Of a stretch of DNA of 64,000 bases, positions 50,201-55,245 are shown in pieces (within the stretch, counting starts at the first letter, position 1; each line of letters starts with the position of its first letter). The notes beneath the pieces were generated by a model. That model searched no databases and was not told the origin of the DNA. It saw nothing but the letters and a program-made list of their open reading frames with translations. Where the stretch lies: NCBI RefSeq assembly GCF_905475395.1, contig NC_058338.1:75527435-75591434 (forward strand), in the 5' to 3' direction. The DNA comes from Chrysoperla carnea (Eukaryota; Arthropoda; Insecta; Neuroptera; Chrysopidae). The translations under genes were made by a program, and so were the position numbers.

Positions 50201-50651
50201 AATAAGTAATAAAAGCATATACTCATTTTACAGCAGATCCAATAGATTCTGGCAAATTCGTAGTGGGAAATCAAATATTAGATAGTTCATTATTTGGAGG
50301 GAATAATAATCGCTATGCAACTGTAAGATATCCACAAGAACAAGACACTAATCACATAGATCAAGCTTATCAAGAAACAGATGATTCGGTAAATTCGAAT
50401 GAAGTAATTGATTGTAAAACATCATTATGGTCAGAATGGAGCGAGTGTAATGCAAACTGTGGAAATGGGTATCAGCATACAGCAAAAGGATACCAGCATA
50501 GATATCGAAAAATTGTGGTATATATTTTTGAAATATGATGGTAATCGATAAATAGATAATACTTTTCAATACTTTTAGGAATATCCGGCCAATGGCGGTA
50601 AACCATGTCCAAAAAAATTAACCAGAAAGCGTAAATGTGAAATACAATGCA
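19823..50651 (+). CDS. Fat-spondin / F-spondin-like secreted matrix protein, 9 exons, 5'-partial
   Basis: The exons are 19823-20014, 28722-28928, 44912-45166, 45883-46063, 46543-46881, 47416-47796, 47860-48042, 50234-50517 and 50579-50651. All have AG/GT borders, and the intron phases (0,0,0,1,1,1,1,0,1) keep one open frame of about 698 residues. Domain order, numbered from the first codon seen: end of Reeler (1-64), Spondin_N (about 65-275), TSP1-1 and TSP1-2 (about 285-410), TSP1-3 with a long insert (about 424-508), Kunitz (521-575), a linker, and TSP1-4 (from about 628). The family is secreted and binds matrix or cell surfaces. Reeler-Spondin_N-TSP1 with a Kunitz domain before the last TSP1 is the insect fat-spondin layout as I recall it. 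The signal peptide and early Reeler are missing. The last TSP1 is complete to its final Cys, so at most a short tail is missing at the 3' end. Unspliced, the frame stops at 50663-50665; AATAAA follows at 50762 and 50777. The long introns are full of transposon debris. Confidence 0.93.
21641..22183 (+). repeat. ISR-A copy, full length
   Basis: Sense copy with all blocks from tataccatgcatatatg to tttgttttcacttg. Confidence 0.9.
23181..23742 (+). repeat. ISR-A copy, full length with AT expansion
   Basis: Sense copy with both ends and all main blocks; the start is stretched by the AT microsatellite at 23187-23240. Confidence 0.88.
23187..23240. repeat. (AT)n microsatellite in an ISR-A copy
   Basis: About 54 bases of AT dinucleotides replace the short tatatatg stretch at the start of an ISR-A copy. 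The expansion evidently arose inside the repeat. Confidence 0.95.
24686..24755 (+). mobile_element. tRNA-like SINE head
   Basis: The motif tggtgtaatgg (24692-24702) fits an A box, and ggtcaaaaccc (24737-24747) is a decayed B box. The distance between them is right for a tRNA. It does not fold cleanly as a functional tRNA, so I read it as a SINE or tRNA pseudogene. Confidence 0.45.
24861..25155 (-). repeat. ISR-A copy, 3' half only
   Basis: Antisense copy from caagtggaaa to the ttttcgaa..gtttcaaacaaaagttg block. It stops just before the taaaccgttagag block. Confidence 0.8.
26110..26669. mobile_element. TA-flanked foldback MITE, 560 bp
   Basis: The two halves are inverted copies of each other over about 210-230 bases. 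The left arm starts gaccgtgggatatcacg; the reverse complement of the right end starts gactgtgggataccacg. Both inner halves contain gaatttgtcggacactatga, a 20-base perfect match. It is flanked by TA at 26108-26109 and 26670-26671. TA insertion fits a Tc1/mariner-superfamily MITE. There is no coding capacity. It lies in a spondin intron. Confidence 0.85.
27680..28432 (+). repeat. ISR-B repeat, copy 2, with palindromic core and nested SINE
   Basis: The block starts near 27706 with accgacttcaaaagaaaaa and ends at 28432 with tttgaagtcggtta, forming an inverted terminal motif. The first 429 bases (27680-28108) are themselves a long palindrome centred on a tggagtc.....gactcca hairpin around 27917-27993. 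A 112-base insert at 27775-27886 interrupts the left arm. The tail includes tcatcaaaatcggttcaccc. From memory this is a widespread insect repeat; I cannot assign its class. Confidence 0.75.
27775..27892 (+). mobile_element. tRNA-derived SINE-like insertion
   Basis: It is inserted in the left arm of ISR-B copy 2 and flanked by ataatg at 27769-27774 and 27887-27892, a probable target duplication. It contains gggttcgagtcctggt, a good RNA polymerase III B box, followed by cgagtgta, a T-run and cattctct. The same 3' text occurs in reverse at 18655-18700. No clear A box is seen. Confidence 0.6.
28722..28928 (+). CDS. Spondin exon b: start of Spondin_N domain
   Basis: The exon encodes 69 residues beginning MIFEGLWSRQTHPKNFPNNS. 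It holds the Spondin_N signatures G.WS..THP..FP, IGASHS, FWQYG..A.EGL and VA..G. The acceptor is a poly-T tract ending cag. The donor is gtacgt at 28929; an alternative GT three bases earlier would drop one Val without changing frame. The ATG is an internal Met, not a start, because the Reeler exon joins in phase 0. Confidence 0.95.
29160..29318 (-). repeat. ISR-A copy, 5' third only
   Basis: Antisense fragment with caacttgatatctttttt, the ggacgg run and the aacaaacttgggact block, ending at catatatttcatata. It borders the foldback element at 29319. Confidence 0.75.
29319..29634. mobile_element. Foldback element, about 95-bp arms
   Basis: The left arm reads tacatctaggcatataaata, then tcacgagtatgacagag and gcaatgcatctaagt. 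The right arm carries the same in reverse complement with few changes. The arms are separated by about 120 bases of unique sequence. It directly follows a partial ISR-A copy. Confidence 0.8.
29785..30230 (-). repeat. ISR-C repeat, inverted partial copy
   Basis: On the - strand it shares with 9977-10437 the ctcgctgcgctcgcatat block, cctgaataat-like text, gcgctcccaccat and the gagttca tail with a gt-rich run. The first bases of the family are missing. Confidence 0.65.
30235..30772 (+). repeat. ISR-A copy, full length
   Basis: Sense copy, lacking only part of the aacgcttaaaaatattgatg block near its start. It begins immediately after an inverted ISR-C copy. Confidence 0.87.
32815..33045 (+). repeat. 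Interspersed repeat fragment
   Basis: The text ttaactctgtttgtctgtct, gtctgc and atggctaaacagccgaacta is a related recall-type repeat tail; it runs into unremarkable sequence before the ISR-A copy at 33067. Confidence 0.4.
33067..33582 (+). repeat. ISR-A copy, full length
   Basis: Sense copy with both ends and all blocks; the part just before the final atggtat block is shortened. Confidence 0.9.
33900..34590 (+). repeat. ISR-A long variant
   Basis: Sense copy with the usual start and end. It also carries the extra segment ccaaaatcataaaacatagg onward, shared with 2614-2925. At about 690 bases it is the longest copy. Confidence 0.83.
35154..35711 (-). repeat. ISR-A copy, diverged
   Basis: Antisense copy. 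The taattgttgaaatact end, ttctatctctaacggtttac block and ggtata-like start (ataccttgatatatatttca) are clear; the middle is deleted or altered. Confidence 0.75.
36379..36503. repeat. Direct duplication, 69-bp period
   Basis: agtctagcaaatt begins at 36379 and again at 36448. The two copies share tagaactgtcac, ctattgcatatattttactt and gta with few differences. It is a local tandem duplication in a spondin intron. Confidence 0.8.
37052..37784 (+). mobile_element. hAT element remnant in spondin intron
   Basis: The ends cagtggcgtagct (left) and cactggcgtagct (reverse complement of the right end) match 12 of 13. The flanks attgcaac and attgtagc agree at 6 of 8 positions, a decayed 8-bp target duplication. 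At 733 bases it is heavily deleted. It contains a transposase tail on the + strand. It is inside the 16-kb spondin intron. Confidence 0.82.
37415..37562 (+). pseudogene. Broken hAT dimerisation domain
   Basis: From 37415 the frame reads PIASASAERFFIKLKIISYR, the conserved P.A....ER.FS.LK.I...LR block of hAT transposases. The C-terminal tail, NMDLSEAIDEFAKIEARKIL and stop, is in another frame ending at 37562. A frameshift or small deletion near 37490-37500 has removed the LN.L..L.IE block between them. Confidence 0.85.
42113..42330 (+). repeat. ISR-A copy, old 5' part
   Basis: Sense fragment with gaaatatatcagagtatatt, tttgtaacgcttagaaat, ggt.caggtgttta and ccaattgggcca. It has many substitutions and its end is missing. 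Confidence 0.65.
43800..43985. mobile_element. Short hAT-type MITE
   Basis: The 186-base segment begins cagtgtttctcaaa and ends tttgagagcctcag, a decayed form of the common CAGTGGTTCTCAAA hAT terminus. The flanking octamers atttagac and attaagat agree at 6 of 8. The interior is GC-richer than its surroundings, with gggcgg motifs near both ends. Confidence 0.62.
44912..45166 (+). CDS. Spondin exon c: core of Spondin_N domain
   Basis: The exon encodes 85 residues with IRTIIKARG, YPNVTAKTFAVFRV, KHHLISLVS, PSPDWIVGVSSLELCLANC and YPWDAGTEDGISY. These are the most conserved blocks of the Spondin_N (FAS1-unrelated beta-sandwich) domain. The acceptor is ttttcag and the donor is aag-gtattt. Phase is 0 at both ends. 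The preceding intron is about 16 kb; the following one is 716 bases. Confidence 0.97.
45883..46063 (+). CDS. Spondin exon d: end of Spondin_N domain
   Basis: The exon encodes 60 residues plus one base, including IRRISTSFPANPDSPFFD, LGRLYLTRQRLYEKTC and the linker toward the TSP1 repeats. The acceptor is tttctag and the donor is gtaact at 46064. It enters in phase 0 and leaves in phase 1; the following TSP1 and Kunitz exons are phase-1 modules, the usual phase for shuffled extracellular domains. Confidence 0.95.
46543..46881 (+). CDS. Spondin exon e: TSP1 repeats 1 and 2
   Basis: The exon encodes a short acidic linker (DGDEDSLNTG), then TSP1-1 (GPWKDISSCSVSCGRGTKQQ) and the start of TSP1-2 (LTEWSEWSSCSATCGEGTRT). 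TSP1-1 lacks the WxxW C-mannosylation motif (W followed by KDISSC); TSP1-2 has WSEW and the CSxTCGxG and RxR core. The acceptor is gattttag. The donor at 46882 lies inside the codon after CTK. Phase 1-1. Confidence 0.95.
47416..47796 (+). CDS. Spondin exon f: rest of TSP1-2 and TSP1-3 with charged insert
   Basis: The exon encodes the remaining Cys of TSP1-2 (QCTGEKGEC), then TSP1-3 beginning LWTNWTPCSKSCGKGIKTRR. After the RxRR strand there is an unusually long His/Arg-rich then Asp/Glu-rich insert (about residues 450-488) before the last Cys residues (ADACDG, VECIATSPSC). The insert includes R-H-R-R followed by Q at 47652-47666, a furin-type consensus. The acceptor is tttctag and the donor is ggtaaa. 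Phase 1-1. Confidence 0.94.
47860..48042 (+). CDS. Spondin exon g: Kunitz (BPTI) domain
   Basis: One phase 1-1 exon holds the whole domain, as is usual for Kunitz modules. Six Cys are spaced x8, x19, x7, x12, x3. The classical spacing is x8, x15, x7, x12, x3, so four residues are extra between Cys2 and Cys3. The residue after Cys2 (P1) is Gly, in CGGGDFR. The GCGGNRNNF block and final CESIC are canonical. The intron before it is only 63 bases. Confidence 0.95.
48488..48672 (-). repeat. ISR-A copy, old 5' part
   Basis: Antisense fragment with aatttcagcttgttatttcg, a gggcagac remnant, gagcacctataccaaa and tacatatatcaagg. It lies in the intron before spondin exon h. Confidence 0.6.
49328..49400. 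mobile_element. Solo hAT-like terminus
   Basis: A GC-rich island reads caacgccggatttctgcc, then ctaggcc and agggccccggtggcgg. This resembles the subterminal region of hAT elements. No partner end or coding sequence was found nearby. It lies in the intron before spondin exon h. Confidence 0.35.
50234..50517 (+). CDS. Spondin exon h: linker and first part of TSP1-4
   Basis: The exon encodes an Asn/Gln/Asp-rich linker of about 47 residues, then DCKTSLWSEWSECNANCGNG, a TSP1 start with WSEW. The acceptor is cagcag (NAGNAG): using the first AG gives Ser-Asp-Pro, the second gives Tyr-Pro, both in frame. GYQH occurs twice, 21 bases apart (50467 and 50488), adding seven residues to the TSP1 strand. 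The donor is gtatat at 50518; a GT three bases earlier is also possible. Confidence 0.92.
50579..50651 (+). CDS. Spondin exon i: end of TSP1-4
   Basis: The exon encodes EYPANGGKPCPKKLTRKRKC and EIQC, the standard TSP1 ending GG..CP......C....C. The acceptor is acttttag after a 61-base intron. The consensus donor gtaagt at 50652 suggests a further exon with a short tail, which I could not find before the next gene. If the intron is retained, the protein ends after Ser-Lys-Tyr-Leu at the stop at 50663-50665, with AATAAA at 50762 and 50777. Both endings are plausible. Confidence 0.85.
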
Positions 50652-50761
50652 GTAAGTATTTATAATTACCATTACTCAACAACAGCTTTTTGCGATAAGA
50701 TTTTTTCTGTGAACTTCAAAAAAGCAATCGAGTAAAGACGCTTAGGATTGATAAAAATAGA

Positions 50762-50782
50762 AATAAAAGATGTTTCAATAAA
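50762..50782 (+). promoter_or_regulatory. Two AATAAA signals after last spondin exon
   Basis: AATAAA occurs at 50762-50767 and 50777-50782, about 100 bases after the read-through stop at 50663-50665. They would serve as polyadenylation signals if the last recognised exon is terminal. In DNA this AT-rich they can also occur by chance. Confidence 0.35.
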
Positions 50783-50927
50783 AATACTAAATTTAATTTT
50801 GGCAGCCACAATTCACGTTCTCGCTCGAAAGTTTGTACGGTATATACATCAAGTAGAACGTAGAGCAATATTCGATGTGCCACATTTTCATCAAATCAAT
50901 AAGAGCGTATCAATTAAATACAGGTAA

Positions 50928-51667
50928 CAAAGGCGGCTTAAGTAATATTGCGCCCCAAAGCAATTTCAAAAATTAGCGCTTCCCGTAATAAAAGTCTAAC
51001 AACAAAGACCTTTTTGAGTTATTTAGTTTAAAGTTATTTATTTATTAGAACCTGTAAAACCGCGTTGGTTGTTCGAGGCAATTCTTCGACTCGATGTATC
51101 GTTGTTTAATATGAGCGTAAATGGTTACATTCATCAACATAGAACTTTTCTAAATCACCAGACTACATCGTTACTAACATACTTGCTCTATTTTGACCTT
51201 CTTCAGTGTTCAAATTGATCAAATTGCTTAGAAACGAAAATTTACTGTACAAATTACTATACAATTTCCGACTCTTTTTAAGTTCAACCGCAAGTCTGTC
51301 TATAATTACTAGATATACTGTCATTCCGAATGTTTCCCGATCAGATAATGAAGATGTAATATCTTCGGCAGATTCATCTGCAGTGAACTTTCTATTCGGT
51401 TTTCGCATCATCTTTGTATCCTTTTCATACCATTTTATTGAGAGTTCCAAGACTTGCTGTTCACTTTTATTAAAAGTTCACCTTTCTATAGAAATTATAT
51501 GAGTTAAGACTGTCACACATTTGAATCCCTGTACAAAAGTCAATATCAACAGCCTGTAATTTTTTGCATACTTAAAGAATTATATTTATGTTTGTTTAAA
51601 AGCTTTTATCCGCGCACTCTCCTTTGCAACCTCGTACCTACTTTGTCTTATGAATAATCCGCCTCTG
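50928..51667 (-). mobile_element. Degraded hAT element 3' of spondin
   Basis: The right end reads cagaggcggatta on the - strand; the left end reads caaaggcggctta on the + strand. They match 11 of 13. The 8-bp flanks agree at only 4 of 8, so the exact borders are uncertain. The interior carries a transposase fragment on the - strand related to that of the 60.4-kb element. Confidence 0.65.
51163..51450 (-). pseudogene. hAT transposase fragment
   Basis: The 95-codon frame contains TVYLVIIDRLAVELKKSRKL followed by YSNLYSKFSFLSNL. This lines up with VNTFLVVIDRLISELAKRQE...FNEKFSFLTKI in the 60.4-kb hAT remnant. Beyond the stop the similarity goes on briefly (DLEKFYVDECNHLRSY against DLETDLVQECVHFQSYL), so the frame has been broken. 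No catalytic part is seen. Confidence 0.78.
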
Positions 51668-54484
51668 AGCCGTAGCTATCTTTTTTTTTATAACATTTTG
51701 TTCCGAAGAAGCCTCAAAAATAGAGAATATAACAAAATTGTAGATACTTATTCATTATTGATGGCCTTAAATTGAATAAGTTGCACAATTATGTCGTCTT
51801 ATTTGCAAAAACGCTGTTGAGTAGAGAAAATATTTAAGTGTATACACTTGGAAAAAAGTGATACCGCAGTATTATTGACATTTAAAACTAATTAGATTCT
51901 GGTGGAAATTAGACAACGAAGTATATCGAGATCCACTAACGCCGACATGGGGGCCACCATAATTAACGACAATGAATAAAAATACGAGTGTACATGGTGT
52001 AAATATTATATACAAGAAGATTTTGAAATACAATTATGTCGATAATAAGTAAATTTTTATAAGAATTAACTATGTTTTCTAAAGCTAATTACAAAATTTT
52101 GACTTGGAATTGGACATCAAAGAATTGTAAAATATACACTTAGAAGCCAAATTCGACAATCAATAAGTTACAATAATTATAGAATTCTAGTTAAAAATGA
52201 ATGTTTTGTCTAGTGGATTAAATTGTCTTGTGGTTAAAAATGGATGTCTAGTTAAAAATGAATGTTTTCAAATCCACATCAAATGAATAACAAAAAATGG
52301 CGTACAACAAATCAATGATTTAGTTTACTGCAATTATTTTTACATTTTTCAAATCAAAACATAAGTAATAATTTCCTTATAATAAATTAAATTGTGAATT
52401 GACATGTTCTTGAAGATAGTTCGCATGATCATGTTAAAAAGTTTCGAAAAGTTTTGACACCTCTCTTAGCTTTTGGTGCAAAAAACATTTCTATAAAATT
52501 TTCAAAAAGAACCCTTTTACCATTTTAATCCCGTTAATTTTTTACATCATACGACATCAAATGGGGGCATGCGAAAATTAACATCAACATTTAGCGTTTA
52601 AAAACTTATTTCAGTAGTACAAATAGTTTAAAGATCACTAATGTTCTTATTATCTACTCAAAAATTTCCCTTTCTACTAAATGAAATGCGTATGCATTTG
52701 AAAAAGCGAATTATTTTGGTAAAATTAATTATAAAACGCATCCTAATAATATAAAGTCAGAAAATTTCACGGATACCGCACTCCCTGAAAAAATCGAAAA
52801 GTTCATTTCAAAAGCAACAACAAATCTTTCAAAATTCATTCAAGCTAAATATTGTAGTTAGCTTTTAAAACAAAAAAACAATTGATAATAATTAAAAATA
52901 TCATACAAAAATGAAACTCCTTTCAATTGAATGTTTAAAGGAAAAAAATAATTTCAATAAATTTTGCAGAATAAGTATGAAAAAAAAAATAGTTTTTTAT
53001 AAAAATTTAGATAAGTGTTATGTACTAAGTATCTTTTTATACGTTTTCGTGTTTTTTGAAACGTCAAAGAAAAAAATATTTAAAAAAACAATAAACATAT
53101 CCACAAAAAATGGACAAAAATAATAAAAACAATTATTTATTTTTAAAACAAATATTTTTAGGTAAATCAATCGAATTATGAATTGTGTATAATTAAAACA
53201 AATTTTATTTATGTTAAATTTAGTATGTACAAATTTTTCAAAATAAATTTTAAACGTAGAATTAATATAAATTTGTGATCGATCTTTATTTCTTGCCCAA
53301 TTTAATTCGTGTCCCTGGTTAGAAAACACTTAGTTGATATTATGCGCCTTTTTAAAATGGATGCTCTGCATCATACCCGCAGACGCGTAAAAATGCATGT
53401 TTAATACAAATTAAATTAGATTTTAACCCAAAACTTTTATAATTTTACTAGATTTTCGTTGAAATATTAATTTCTCTTAAATTTCCTGTTTCTATAAAAT
53501 GGAATCCTGACTAATAAAACGGAAACCTGACTAGAACGAAAAACAAAAATCGATGGCCTTTTGAAACACAAATTCTCTGAATCGAGCAACTTATATGCAA
53601 TAAAAAATAACATACATCAAAGAATTGTTTCCTTTTTTGGTGGTTAGAATTTCTCCCAAAAGTTGTTCTAACTAGATTACTTGCTACATCTTAAGCCGTG
53701 GTTAATAGATAAGTTATAACTCCCGACCAAGAACATATATAATAAAGATATAATACTCCCTATACCGAGCTATAAGCGCCCGTGGCTGAATTTGAGGCGC
53801 CTATCTGGGCGGGCTCTAGTCATCGGTCATTGCGTGCTTTGTACCGCGCATCAGGCTGTCTAAGTGATTGAAAACATAATTTCACTTTCAATAAATTGAA
53901 AACAAAAGACAGCCTGATGCACAGTAAAAAGTGCGCAACGACCGAGAGGACTAGACCTTGCCCAGATGGGCGCCTTTTTTCCTGCTATCCTCTCCACTCG
54001 AGTTTACGTCCTTATTACATACGTTCTCTCTCCCGACTTTGTAAATGCAGCCTTTGAATGCAGTTACGAACCAATCTAGCTATAATAGATGCCCTTAACA
54101 TATACACTGTGTTAGGTAGAAGCAATCTAGCTAAATTCTTAAGGCCACGTTTACACGCGATTTTCCGTACCACAAGACTTGCTTCATAGCTTCACCTGTA
54201 AAACGCAATAATCAGAGCAATAAAAAAACTTTCCGTAGCAAATTCCTCAGTACGTTTAAGTCTTAAGTTTTAACCAAAAAATGCAAAAAAAGACTTAAAA
54301 ATCTAAAACAAAATTAGCGTATGTTCAGTAAACAAAACAGCAGAAAGCTATAATAATAAGTATTCATTTTTTCGGATAAGGATTGTTCAGGATTCGACGT
54401 TTTTAAAAATCGATACCACAAAACATATTTTAAAAGTAATACGCTAGAGCATACTAAACTAAAATTGACGATTTTCTTTAGTTG
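51668..54484. other. Intergenic, no gene seen
   Basis: Between the hAT remnant and the mIF3 stop codon, only the foldback element at 53795 stands out. A terminal spondin exon could lie here but no TSP1-like or tail exon is recognisable. Confidence 0.5.
53795..53976. mobile_element. Foldback element, about 80-bp arms
   Basis: The left arm starts aggcgcctatctgggc and reaches gcatcaggctgtct; the right arm is its reverse complement, ending gcccagatgggcgcct. The arms are GC-rich compared with the flanks and the loop is AT-rich. It lies between spondin and the mitochondrial IF3 gene. Confidence 0.78.
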
Positions 54485-55245
54485 TCATAAGTTTTTATTA
54501 TCAGAATTTTTATTACTATTGCTGCTACTACTATCTGAACCTTTATCACGTTTTGGTGGTAAAATTTGAAAGCGTATATCACTGCCCTTTTGTCGTTTTT
54601 GTACGAATCGAGCTGTTTGTAACTGTTTTACAAGTTTTTCGTATATCGTTTCCTATAAAAGAAAATCTAATTATATTTTAGGATTTTTATATGCAAGAAA
54701 TGAAAACTTACAGCAGCGGACATATTACTAGCTTCACCATTAATTACCACCCTAACCTCATAAGGTTTTGCCAACCACTTTTCAATATTCCTTATTCTCG
54801 AATTCAAATCATGATCAGATATTTTATGACTAACTGTCAACAATTTTTCACCCTTAATATACGAATCTTGTTTGCTAGCTTTGCGTTCAGCCCGCCGTTT
54901 TAAATCTTCGGCTAGATATTCAGCCCCAGTCATTAACTTATACACAGGTCGGTCAGTTTTCGTATCCAAATCAATAATTTTCACTAGTTTTAAATCACGC
55001 CTCCTAGATATTTTTGTAGCTTCTTCAATTGTTGTAATCGACACATTGTTTTCAGGTAAGATTAATGTTATTTTAGGAACAGGGACTGTTTTTTTCTTAA
55101 CTGGTTTATCTGACACTGAAGTTTGATTTATATCAAAAGTAGCAAATTTGTTATTTAATTGTGTAATCAGATTAGGAAATACTGCCAAACTGTATTTATG
55201 AATATTTGTAATGTAAAGACGATTTGATAAAGTTCGTAAAAACAT
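54485..55245 (-). CDS. MTIF3: Mitochondrial translation initiation factor 3
   Basis: Two exons on the - strand (55245-54712 and 54652-54485) join in phase 0 across a 59-base GT-AG intron (GTAAGT donor) to give 233 residues. The factor binds the small mitochondrial ribosomal subunit and helps set up initiation with fMet-tRNA. The N-terminus MFLRTLSNRLYITNIHKYSL is basic and free of acidic residues, as expected for a mitochondrial presequence. IF3_N is at about 58-125 (ITLILPENN, TIEEATKIS, PVYKLM). A basic linker helix follows. IF3_C is at about 131-210 (ISDHDLNSRIRNIEKWLAK, YEVRVVINGEASNM). The tail (about 210-233) is Ser/Asn/Asp/Lys-rich and low complexity. The start is the first Met of the frame and opens the presequence. 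It is divergent from the BTB gene. No AATAAA is obvious just after the stop. Confidence 0.93.

Larger units (their letters stand above)
48043..50233 (+). other. Spondin intron, 2.2 kb
   Basis: It begins gtaagc and ends tttacag or cagcag. It contains an old ISR-A fragment at 48488 and a hAT-like terminus near 49328. Nothing else is recognised. Confidence 0.85.

Noticed and set aside
54140..54240. Transposon end at ttaaggccacgtttacacg
   Set aside because: It resembles the start of some DNA transposons, but no inverted partner or target duplication was found.
54691..55126. Two + strand open frames of 70 and 84 codons
   Set aside because: They are antisense shadows of the mitochondrial IF3 coding sequence.
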